Source of the DNA: Clostridium tyrobutyricum DSM 2637 = ATCC 25755 = JCM 11008
Lineage (GTDB): Bacteria > Bacillota > Clostridia > Clostridiales > Clostridiaceae
NCBI RefSeq assembly: GCF_000359585.1
Contig: NZ_APMH01000013.1
Coordinates: 29,309 to 93,308, forward strand
Direction of reading: 5' to 3'
Length of the DNA: 64,000 nt
In this document: in pieces, positions 47,948 through 55,230 of the stretch
Position numbering within the stretch: the stretch's first letter is position 1
Layout: each line of letters begins with the position of its first letter
Translations under genes and position numbers: made by a program
Notes under the pieces: generated by a model
The model's database searches: none
What the model was told of the DNA's origin: nothing
Seen by the model: only the letters and a program-made list of their open reading frames with translations

Positions 47948-48373
47948 TTAATGCTTTAGCATAAACATACCTGATCCATATTTTCCTTTAGGTCTTATTA
48001 TAAAATTAAATTTTTTATAAAAATTTTCCTTGCCTCTACTGGCCATTAATCCTATAAAAGATCCTTTTGAGCAATTGTTATCTATATAATTCATCAGTTC
48101 AGTCATTATAAGCTTACCTATACCTTTTCTTTGGAATTCAGGAAGTACAATCAAATTCTGAATATAAAAGTACATTCCTCCATCACCAACTATTCTTCCA
48201 TAGCCAATCAATTTTTCATTATAATATGCACAAATACTAAAAAGTGAATTCTTTAAACTTATTTCAGCTGCTTTGACATCATATGTATCCCAACCAGTTT
48301 CTTTTCTTATATAAATGAATTCTTCTGCAGTGGGTATCTTAGAAATAATTTTCAAATCATTTATTACAATCAT
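47948..48373 (-). CDS. GNAT family N-acetyltransferase
   Basis: 141 residues. Acetyl-CoA-binding motif LIVLPEFQRKGIGKLIMTELMNYI and the C-terminal NFYKKFNFIIRPKGKYGSGMFML are typical of small GNATs. Lies inside the SAM-I-controlled gene string between the radical SAM and second binding-protein genes. It may acylate an imported or toxic intermediate; no substrate evidence. Confidence 0.85.
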   Translation of the reverse strand: MIVINDLKIISKIPTAEEFIYIRKETGWDTYDVKAAEISLKNSLFSICAYYNEKLIGYGRIVGDGGMYFYIQNLIVLPEFQRKGIGKLIMTELMNYIDNNCSKGSFIGLMASRGKENFYKKFNFIIRPKGKYGSGMFMLKH

Positions 48374-48398
48374 CTCCTAACTTACATAAAGTCAATTC

Positions 48399-49397
48399 TT
48401 AATTTATACCTATACCATTTAAATAGCTCTTATCTATAAGATCATTAATATCTACATCTTTCCTTATGGTCTTATTTTTCCTTAAAATAGTCTCTGTATC
48501 TATAAGAGACTTAGTAACAGTATCTGTGAATTTTATATCAAAATTTTCTTTTGGAAATGCTTTGTCCAATACATTTTTTTGCATTTTAATATCTTGTGCT
48601 ACTATATTTTTAGCCTCATCAGGATTACTTTGAACCCATTTTTGTGATTTTTCATAAACTTTTAATATACGTTTCACTATATCAGGATATCTTTGAGCAA
48701 AAGAATTTCTCGCAATTATTAAATTGGTATCAAGTCTCAAATTTTTACCGTCTGCTATCTGATGTGCAGTCCCATCTATCTCAGTATTTGAAACAAAAGG
48801 TTCCCAAGTAACTGCTGCATCTACATTTTTAGAAGCCAATGAAGTTTTAATATCTGGTGGTTGCAAATTAATGACATTTATATTCTTAGTAGTTAATCCA
48901 GCTGATTCCAATAGTTTTATCAAAAGTATATGTCCCGTGGAACCAATAGTAACACCTACTTTTTTACCTTTTAAATCTTTTACGGATTTTATACTAGATC
49001 CATTTGGCACAAGCAATCCACTTAAATAGCCTGATCCATATAATGCTATTGCCTTAATATCAATATTATTGGCTCTTGCTTGAATAGCTGGTTGGTCGCC
49101 AACTTGTCCAATATCTAGTCTATTACCAGCAAACGCCTCAATCATCGGAGGTCCTGATACAAAGCTCTGAAACTTTACGGTAATTCCATCTTTTTGAAAT
49201 TCATCCTTAAACCATCCTTTTTGTTTAGCTACAATTAATAAAGCATGATTTAGTCCAGGTTGATATCCAATATTTATTTCCTTTGGCTTTGCTTGTTTTT
49301 GATTATTTAATGTTCCACTTTTATTCGTATTTCCACAACCAGTTATGAGAAAAATAATTAATGCAAATAATGATATAATGCTACTTATTTTTTTCAT
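48399..49397 (-). CDS. NitT/TauT-type substrate-binding lipoprotein (SsuA-like), second copy
   Basis: 332 residues; lipobox Cys in LITGCGN. INIGYQPGLNHALLIVAKQKGWFKDEFQKDGITVKFQSFVSGPPMIEAFAGNRLDIGQVGDQPAIQARANNIDIKAIALYGSGY is closely related to 45621-46625, so a duplication with probable change in ligand preference. No permease or ATPase of its own. Confidence 0.87.
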   Translation of the reverse strand: MKKISSIISLFALIIFLITGCGNTNKSGTLNNQKQAKPKEINIGYQPGLNHALLIVAKQKGWFKDEFQKDGITVKFQSFVSGPPMIEAFAGNRLDIGQVGDQPAIQARANNIDIKAIALYGSGYLSGLLVPNGSSIKSVKDLKGKKVGVTIGSTGHILLIKLLESAGLTTKNINVINLQPPDIKTSLASKNVDAAVTWEPFVSNTEIDGTAHQIADGKNLRLDTNLIIARNSFAQRYPDIVKRILKVYEKSQKWVQSNPDEAKNIVAQDIKMQKNVLDKAFPKENFDIKFTDTVTKSLIDTETILRKNKTIRKDVDINDLIDKSYLNGIGIN

Positions 49398-49422
49398 AAT
49401 ACTTGTCCTCCTAAAATTTTAC

Positions 49423-50622
49423 TTATATGCTTTCATTTATTTTTAATATTGGCAAATCAAAATCAATTAATGAAGGATATTTTATTCCTGTACCTGTATT
49501 TAACAAAACTACTTTTTCATTTTGTTTTATAAAACCATTATCAATTAATTTGGACAAAGCAGCGACAAGCGTAGCTCCTTCAGGACAAATAAACAATCCT
49601 TCAGTTTTAGCTATCAAATCTAACGATTCCAGTATTTCTGAATCTTTTACCTGTATAGCTGTACCATTGGTTTCTCGTATAGCTCTTAGTACTAAAAAGT
49701 CTCCCAGTGCTTTAGGTACTCGTATCCCCCCAGCTATAGTACTTGCATTTTTATAAAATTTTGAATATTCAGTTCCATTTTCAAATGCCTCCACTATAGG
49801 ATTGCAGCCTTCTGATTGTACAGAAATCAATTTAGGTAATTTTTCTCCAATCCAACCTAATTTTCTTAATTCTTTTAACGCTTTAAAAATACCAATTATC
49901 CCCACACCACCACCTGTAGGATAAAGTATAGCATCAGGAATCTCCCAGTTAAAGTATTCTGCAATCTCAATCCCCATAGTTTTTTTACCTTCAATTCTAT
50001 ATGGCTCTTTCAATGTAGCTGCATCAAACCAATTATACTTTTTCACACCATTAGCAATTATTTTTCCAGCATCGGATATTAATCCATCAACTAAATATGT
50101 TTTGGATCCATAAATAAAACTTTCTTTTTCGGCTAATTCTGGAGCATCTTTGGGCATTGCTACTACTAATTCAATACCCGCTTTAGCACAATAAGCCGAC
50201 CATGCTCCTCCAGCATTACCTGCTGTTGGCATAGCTATTGTTTTAATTGCAAGTTCCTTTGCTTTAGATACCCCTACTGAAGCACCTCTTGCTTTAAACG
50301 TTCCTGTTGGATTTAACCCTTCATCTTTTATATATAGATTTTCAATTCCTAATTTTTTGCCTATTTTATTTGCTTTTAATATAGGGGTGTCACCTTCACC
50401 AAGTGTAACAATATTAGATTCTTCTGAAATAGGTAACAGTTCTTTAAATCTCCATAAACCTTTTTTACGGCTTTTAAATGTTTGTTTATTGATTTTCTTC
50501 CTTATAGTTTTTAAATCATATCTAGCCAACAACGGTCCTCCACATTCACACAAATTAATTGGAAGATCTGCTGAATATATTTTTCCACATTTAGCACATT
50601 GTAATTCAGTTAAATAACTCAT
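49423..50622 (-). CDS. Threonine-synthase-like PLP enzyme with N-terminal zinc ribbon
   Basis: About 399 residues, fold type II PLP family. An N-terminal zinc-ribbon-like site (LQCAKCGKIYS...NLCECGGPLLARYD) precedes the catalytic domain. PLP lysine is in NPTGTFKARGASVG; phosphate-binding PTGGGVGIIG. This is the ThrC subfamily that also contains cysteate synthase of methanogens. Being in a sulfur cluster, it may act on O-phosphohomoserine or phosphoserine with a sulfur nucleophile instead of making threonine; sequence alone cannot decide. ATG 50622 preferred over an upstream ATG at 50637. Confidence 0.82.
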   Translation of the reverse strand: MSYLTELQCAKCGKIYSADLPINLCECGGPLLARYDLKTIRKKINKQTFKSRKKGLWRFKELLPISEESNIVTLGEGDTPILKANKIGKKLGIENLYIKDEGLNPTGTFKARGASVGVSKAKELAIKTIAMPTAGNAGGAWSAYCAKAGIELVVAMPKDAPELAEKESFIYGSKTYLVDGLISDAGKIIANGVKKYNWFDAATLKEPYRIEGKKTMGIEIAEYFNWEIPDAILYPTGGGVGIIGIFKALKELRKLGWIGEKLPKLISVQSEGCNPIVEAFENGTEYSKFYKNASTIAGGIRVPKALGDFLVLRAIRETNGTAIQVKDSEILESLDLIAKTEGLFICPEGATLVAALSKLIDNGFIKQNEKVVLLNTGTGIKYPSLIDFDLPILKINESI

Positions 50623-50658
50623 TCTAATTCTCCTCATTTATTGATTAAACTTTTTTCA

Positions 50659-51004
50659 TATACCTGCTGCCACAAGATTCTTTGCCACCCATCTTGCTGC
50701 ATAAGCCCCTGATCTGTCAACCTTGGTTGGATCTTTCCCTGAAAATGCTCCACTTCCATATCCTCCATAGGTATCAACTATTATCTTTCTTCCTGTAAGT
50801 CCTGAATCAGCTTAAAGTCCTCCTTTTACAAATTTTTCCGTTAAATTGACAAGATACTTCGTATTAAAATCTATCAATTTGTCAAGTACTGTTACTCTTA
50901 TAACTTTGTCTGTTATGTCTCTTTCAATTTTATCATGGCTTATGGAAGAGGAATATATTATGGTGTTTCGTTTGTTGCAAATACAAATACTATTCCCTAC
51001 TCAT
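50659..51004 (-). pseudogene. metK: Decayed S-adenosylmethionine synthetase gene (metK remnant)
   Basis: Translated pieces match the C-terminal half of MetK. After ATG 51004 comes GIVF-FATNET-P-stop-YIPLP, then, after an internal deletion, IERDITDKVIRVTV, FNTKYLVNLTEKFVKGG, a TAA stop in place of the GPQG region, and finally [51 protein letters not shown]. Several stops and missing segments make a working enzyme impossible. An intact AAAGGAGGTGG ribosome site still stands before the ATG. Its place in a SAM-riboswitch operon shows a former SAM/methionine role for the unit. Confidence 0.85.
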
Positions 51005-51058
51005 TTTTATCCACCTCCTTTACGTTTAAAATAGATTCTGTTAAATATAAAAACTTTT

Positions 51059-51931
51059 CTAAATAGATGCTGGACCTTCTACAATTCTAGAATCAAATTT
51101 ATATATTTTATCACCCCATTCTCTGGCCCAGTCTCTAAGCTCATTCACACTCAATGGATTAGGTACACTTAAATCTTCATCTTCTGCTATAAATTTTGCT
51201 AGATTTCTATATATATTGGCATGTTCAGATTTTGGATTAGCTTCAATTACAGTTTTTCCATATAATTCACTTTGAGATACTATTAGTGATCTTGGAACAT
51301 ATCCTGCTACTTTAGTACCTGTCTTTTTAGCAAAATCATCAACTATTGATTTAGAATAATTTGCACTCAAACCATTTCCGATTATTCCTCCAAGTTTTGC
51401 ACCTCCAGTTGGAGCATATTTGTTTATAGCTTTAAAGAGATTATTAGCAGCATAGATTGCCATAAAATCTGATGAAGTTACAACATATGCTCTATCTGTA
51501 ATACCATCTCTTATAGGAACTGCAAAACCTCCACATACAACATCTCCTAAAACATCATACAATACATAATCTGCTTTATATTTTTCAAACAAGTCTAGTT
51601 CTTGAAGAACAGAAACTGCTGCATTAATTCCTCTACCTGCACAACCAACCCCTGGAACAGGTCCACCTGCTTCAATACATAAAACTCCTCCAAACCCTTC
51701 TTCAGAAATATCTTTCAATTTAACATTATTGCTTTCTCTTAAACTGTCCAAAACTGTTGGTAGATAATTTCCTCCTCTTAATGTATTGGTAGAATCACTC
51801 TTAGGATCACATCCAATCTGTATTACTTTATATCCTGATTCAGCAAGAGCAGCACTTATATTAGATGTAGTTGTAGACTTTCCTATACCTCCTTTTCCAT
51901 AAATAGCTATATGTTTTGTCTTCTTACTCAT
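51059..51931 (-). CDS. NifH-like ATP-dependent reductase (nitrogenase iron protein family)
   Basis: Homodimeric [4Fe-4S] ATPase that donates electrons to the NifDK-like component. 290 residues. P-loop IYGKGGIGKSTTTSNISAALA, CDPKSDST, switch I region, cluster cysteine GVGCAGRGI (Cys98-equivalent), second cluster cysteine DVVCGGFAVPI, and switch II DVLGDVVCGG. All residues needed for an Fe protein are present. First gene behind a SAM-I riboswitch plus the CTAG-hairpin attenuator, and about 7.4 kb upstream of the NifDK-like genes in the same co-directional string. Not clearly NifH proper: the set lacks cofactor-assembly genes. Confidence 0.92.
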   Translation of the reverse strand: MSKKTKHIAIYGKGGIGKSTTTSNISAALAESGYKVIQIGCDPKSDSTNTLRGGNYLPTVLDSLRESNNVKLKDISEEGFGGVLCIEAGGPVPGVGCAGRGINAAVSVLQELDLFEKYKADYVLYDVLGDVVCGGFAVPIRDGITDRAYVVTSSDFMAIYAANNLFKAINKYAPTGGAKLGGIIGNGLSANYSKSIVDDFAKKTGTKVAGYVPRSLIVSQSELYGKTVIEANPKSEHANIYRNLAKFIAEDEDLSVPNPLSVNELRDWAREWGDKIYKFDSRIVEGPASI

Positions 51932-52146
51932 AGTAATTTTCCTTTCACAATAAAATTATTTATTCTAATATTTTTAATATATAGTATATTCGTTTATTTA
52001 AATATATTCTGACATTACTGTTTAAAAAATAGTACTTTTTTCTATTTTAGTAAAAAGCGCATAATTTTTAAGTTGATTTTTATATAATTATAGATAATTT
52101 TATCATTTACATACTCCCCTTTCTTAATTTATATTTTATGGAATAA

Positions 52147-52217
52147 TAAAAAGATCAAATTTCATTCATTAAAAATTTATATAAATGAAACTTGACCTCT
52201 AGTTTTCTAGTCAATCA
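52147..52217 (-). promoter_or_regulatory. CTAG-hairpin attenuator, copy 2 (NifH-like operon)
   Basis: Minus strand: TTGACTAG, a 4-base A loop, CTAGAGGTCAA (52214-52192). AGGTCAAGTTTCATT then pairs with AATGAAATTTGATCT (52165-52151), followed by TTTTTATTATT, an intrinsic terminator. It lies after the SAM-I terminator and before the NifH-like gene, giving two consecutive attenuators. Confidence 0.75.
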
Positions 52218-52242
52218 AATAAAATATTAAATTAACAATAAA

Positions 52243-52392
52243 AAGCTTCCTATGGAGAAACCATAGGAAGTTATATCCTCTCGTCTCTCATCTTTCAGGT
52301 TATTCCTGCTGGAATTAGCACCATTAAATGTATATATACATTTAGGTTGCCGGGCTTCATAGGGCCAGTCCCTCTGCCTCTCTCGATAAGAA
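52243..52392 (-). promoter_or_regulatory. SAM-I riboswitch (S-box), NifH-like operon
   Basis: Minus strand starts CTTATCGAGAGAGGCAGAGG, then ACTGGCCCTATGAAGCCCGGCAACC, GGTGCTAATTCC and GAAAGATGAGAG, the conserved S-box core in order. A terminator follows (arms CTTCCTATGG 52255-52246 and CCATAGGAAG 52270-52261) with CTTTTTATT. A -35 TTGACA lies at 52455-52450. High SAM should stop transcription of the downstream genes. Confidence 0.95.
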
Positions 52393-52497
52393 TTATATTT
52401 AACTACTTTATATTTAGCTTGTATTTATATTATAACTTTTAAAATATTTTGTCAATACATAATTTTAAAATTATTTCTATTCTTATGAAAATTACAT

Positions 52498-53499
52498 CTA
52501 ATTTTTAATACAACTTTCAATTACCAATGCTGCAGTTCCTATGGAAATTGCATTTTCTTTAAAATATCCTCCTCTTTTCAGAACAATTTCTCTATTAATA
52601 TAATCCACACAAATTTTGTAAAACAAATCCAAATTAGCCAAAGGACCATTTAATATAACACATTTCAAATCCAATAAATCAGCATACAGCTTTATACTTT
52701 TGGCAAAAACATTTGCAAAGTTCAGTATGATACTTTTAGATAAAGTTTCATTTTTTTGGATATCAATAAATATTCTCTTTAAATTCATACTTTCCTTTTT
52801 TAAGGAAAGCATATTTTCAAAAACATATTCACTGTCATTTACACTTCTTACAATTTGTCCATGCAAAATTGTACCCTCTCTTATTCTTGGACCACAATCA
52901 AAATAGGCTAAATTATTAAATTGCCTTCCCGAACCATAAAGATGTTCTGCAATAGCTGCTGAATTTGCACCATTTTCAATTATTATATTGCAATTTAAAC
53001 GCTTCTCAAGCATTTTTTTTACAGAAACATTACTCCACAAACCTGTTTCAATTGCAACACCTATTCCAATAAGTTTAAGCATATCAAGTCTTAATTCTAC
53101 ATAAGCATTATTTATAATATTTTGTATTCTATCTATTAGATAATCAACAGAATTTGAAATATCAATACTGGAGATTTTTTTATAAAAAATTTCCATTCTC
53201 AAATTAACTATAGAAACTTGTACATACATTTTAGAAATATCTATTCCTATAATATAAAACCCACAAACATTTACGTCATATAATATTGGTCTTCTACCAC
53301 CTGTAGACTCTCCTATACACTTCTGAACTATAATCCCATCTTTTTCAATTGGATTCATAATACGATTTAATGTAGTTAATTTCATGCCTGTCCTATTAAG
53401 GATTTCATTTTTAGTCATAGCACCATTCTTCTGTATTAAATTAAATATTTTCTTTCTATCATTATTTAAACTTTTAAATAATTTATAACTATCCATCAT
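52498..53499 (-). CDS. ROK-family transcription regulator, lacking the ROK zinc motif
   Basis: About 333 residues. N-terminal winged helix (NDRKKIFNLIQKNGAMTKNEILNRTGMKLTTLNRIMNPIEKDGII) as in NagC/XylR regulators, then an ASKHA domain starting GFYIIGIDISKMYVQVSIV and ENGANSAAIAEHLYG. The usual ROK cysteine zinc site is not visible, and the catalytic kinase residues are degenerate, so it should be a pure regulator. Downstream of and close to ybaK in one unit under SAM-I. The sugar-type ligand of relatives may not apply. Confidence 0.82.
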   Translation of the reverse strand: MMDSYKLFKSLNNDRKKIFNLIQKNGAMTKNEILNRTGMKLTTLNRIMNPIEKDGIIVQKCIGESTGGRRPILYDVNVCGFYIIGIDISKMYVQVSIVNLRMEIFYKKISSIDISNSVDYLIDRIQNIINNAYVELRLDMLKLIGIGVAIETGLWSNVSVKKMLEKRLNCNIIIENGANSAAIAEHLYGSGRQFNNLAYFDCGPRIREGTILHGQIVRSVNDSEYVFENMLSLKKESMNLKRIFIDIQKNETLSKSIILNFANVFAKSIKLYADLLDLKCVILNGPLANLDLFYKICVDYINREIVLKRGGYFKENAISIGTAALVIESCIKN

Positions 53500-53513
53500 A
53501 GTGAACATACCTT

Positions 53514-53981
53514 TTATTGTGAATTTTTACAGACATCTATCCATTTTGCATTAACTAATTCCTGTATTTGTTTAGGGGGAATTTTAAGTGCATAGTCTTT
53601 TGAGCCTGCAGCAGGATACACATATTCAAAATCTTTTATAGAAACATCTATATATACTTTTACTTCATTTTGCAAGCCAAAAGGACATAACCCACCTATT
53701 GGATGTCCTATTTCATTTAAGACTTTATCACTATCAACCATCCTGGCTTTAACTCCAAAAAAATCTTTAAATTTTCTATTACTAACTTTAAAATCTCCTC
53801 TTACAACTATCAGTATATCCTCGTTTTTTAATTTAAAAGCTAGTGTTTTAGCTATATACTTTGGCTGAGTATGTATAGTTTCCGCTGCTTGCTCTACTGT
53901 AGCACCACTATTATTCAATTTAAAAACAGGACTTTCTATATTTCTATCAGAAAAATATTTTATTACGCTTTCTACACTCAT
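53514..53981 (-). CDS. YbaK/EbsC-type aminoacyl-tRNA deacylase
   Basis: 155 residues of the YbaK/ProX editing fold. Typical motifs: AAETIHTQPKYIAKTLAFKLKNEDILIVVRGDFKVSNRKFKDFFG, GHPIGGLCPFGLQNEVKVYIDVS and VYPAAGSKDYALKI. Such proteins hydrolyse misacylated Cys- or Ala-tRNA(Pro). A role in cysteine-related proofreading would fit the sulfur context. Ribosome site AAAGGTGATTGT. Confidence 0.85.
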   Translation of the reverse strand: MSVESVIKYFSDRNIESPVFKLNNSGATVEQAAETIHTQPKYIAKTLAFKLKNEDILIVVRGDFKVSNRKFKDFFGVKARMVDSDKVLNEIGHPIGGLCPFGLQNEVKVYIDVSIKDFEYVYPAAGSKDYALKIPPKQIQELVNAKWIDVCKNSQ

Positions 53982-54054
53982 ACAATCACCTTTCTATGCT
54001 CTTTAGTTTTTTAATATTTTTCTTAAACATATACTATCAGCAGAATAGAAAAAT

Positions 54055-54134
54055 AAAAAGGTCAAACTTTACCTTATAGAAATTAGCAAATTTCTTATAA
54101 GTAAAATTTGACCTCTAGTTTTTCTAGTCAATCA
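54055..54134 (-). promoter_or_regulatory. CTAG-hairpin attenuator, copy 3 (ybaK unit)
   Basis: Minus strand: TTGACTAG, A5 loop, CTAGAGGTCAA (54131-54108). AGGTCAAATTTTACTTATAA pairs with TATAAGGTAAAGTTTGACCT (54078-54059), followed by TTTTTATTTTT. Lies between the broken small ORF and ybaK. Confidence 0.78.
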
Positions 54135-54193
54135 ATTATATATAACATTTTAGTAATTAAACTTATTATACCATTTTATTATTATAAAAACTA

Positions 54194-54385
54194 CTAAAAC
54201 TTATTTTGAACTTTAAATTTTGCTTTTTCATAGGCCATTGCATATAGTTGTGCCATAGATTTAATCTTAAAATCACTTAGTCATAAATAAAATGTTTTTG
54301 GGCAAATTGCAAAAGCTTCGTCATTTTGTTGTTTGGGAAAATTATAATTCATTATATCTAAAAATCTACTTTGTATATCATTCAT
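54194..54385 (-). pseudogene. Small ORF interrupted by an in-frame TGA, behind the second SAM-I riboswitch
   Basis: A 63-residue frame starts at ATG 54385 after a perfect GGAGG site: MNDIQSRFLDIMNYNFPKQQ, then NDEAFAICPKTFYL. It meets TGA at 54283-54281 and continues in the same frame as LSDFKIKSMAQLYAMAYEKA to a TAG. The clean frame on both sides suggests one TGG-to-TGA change. No SECIS-like stem with a GGU loop is seen right after, so selenocysteine is unlikely. No family recognised. It is the only frame between the riboswitch and ybaK. Confidence 0.6.
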
Positions 54386-54445
54386 ATTAAATTCCTCCAT
54401 TTTATTATTTTAATCAAAAAGCTTACTATATAGTATTATAAATAG

Positions 54446-54627
54446 AAAAGCTATTTCTCTATATAAGAAAAATAGCTTTTATTAACACATACTTTATAAA
54501 ACAACTACATTTCTTATCTTCCAGAATATAATATTTACTCTGTAGGAATTGACACCGATACATATAAAATAAATGCAGGTTGTCGGGTTTCAAATGGCCA
54601 ATCCCTCCACCACTCTTGATAAGAGTA
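54446..54627 (-). promoter_or_regulatory. SAM-I riboswitch (S-box), second copy
   Basis: Minus strand: CTTATCAAGAGTGGTGGAGG, ATTGGCCATTTGAAACCCGACAACC, CGGTGTCAATTCC and GGAAGATAAGA in order. Terminator arms AAAAGCTATTTTTC and GAGAAATAGCTTTT lie at 54480-54467 and 54460-54447, followed by CTATTTATAA. Controls the small ORF, ybaK and the ROK regulator. Confidence 0.93.
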
Positions 54628-54752
54628 ACAACTATTAAATTATTTATATTAGTAAAACATTATCCATATTATAATACAATACCTGTATAAAACTTTTTAT
54701 AATAAATTTATATAAAAACTAGTATTAAAATATATTTCAAAATGCAATAAAC

Positions 54753-55217
54753 TTACTTGGCTAAACGATCCAGATGAATTAAAAGTGGATGTTTTTTTTC
54801 TTCTGATTTTTTTCTATAAGAATATGTCTCATTTCTAACTTCTTCAGGTTCTATTATCCATACAGTAGACAAATCCCCGTCTTCAATTCTTTCTCTAATA
54901 ATTTCGTAATATTTTCTAAATATATGTCCACTTATATAAGCTTTTACTGGAATACCTTTTATTTGATAACTCTCATTATCTTTTGATTTTACAGTTATTG
55001 ATACTTTTTTCTTAAACCATATGCTATTTACCATATTACTATTTGTCATAGATGATTCAATTAATTCCATATATAATATATTACCATTATTATCTACATT
55101 TAAAAAATTTTTAAATGTAGAATGTGGTATATTATCTTTGTCCACAGTAGATAAAACCTTTACTGTATCTTCATCATTTATCAATTTTATAATTTTATTT
55201 TCTAATTTTATAGACAA
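54753..55217 (-). CDS. Pyridoxamine-phosphate-oxidase-like FMN-barrel protein
   Basis: About 154 residues with the split-barrel pattern of flavin-binding PNPOx-like proteins: TVKVLSTVDKDNIPHSTFKNFLNVDNNGNILYMEL, SNMVNSIWFKKKVSITVK, and IKGIPVKAYISGHIF. The start TTG 55217 follows AAGGGGGAATTAG; a longer frame overlaps the radical SAM gene. Last gene of transporter system 2. It may be a flavin reductase partner for the radical SAM chemistry; unproven. Confidence 0.72.
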   Translation of the reverse strand: MSIKLENKIIKLINDEDTVKVLSTVDKDNIPHSTFKNFLNVDNNGNILYMELIESSMTNSNMVNSIWFKKKVSITVKSKDNESYQIKGIPVKAYISGHIFRKYYEIIRERIEDGDLSTVWIIEPEEVRNETYSYRKKSEEKKHPLLIHLDRLAK

Positions 55218-55230
55218 CTCTAATTCCCCC

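Noticed and set aside
54281..54283. Selenocysteine at the TGA of the small ORF
   Set aside because: No bacterial SECIS-like stem with a GGU-type loop follows, and the residue context does not suggest a redox site.
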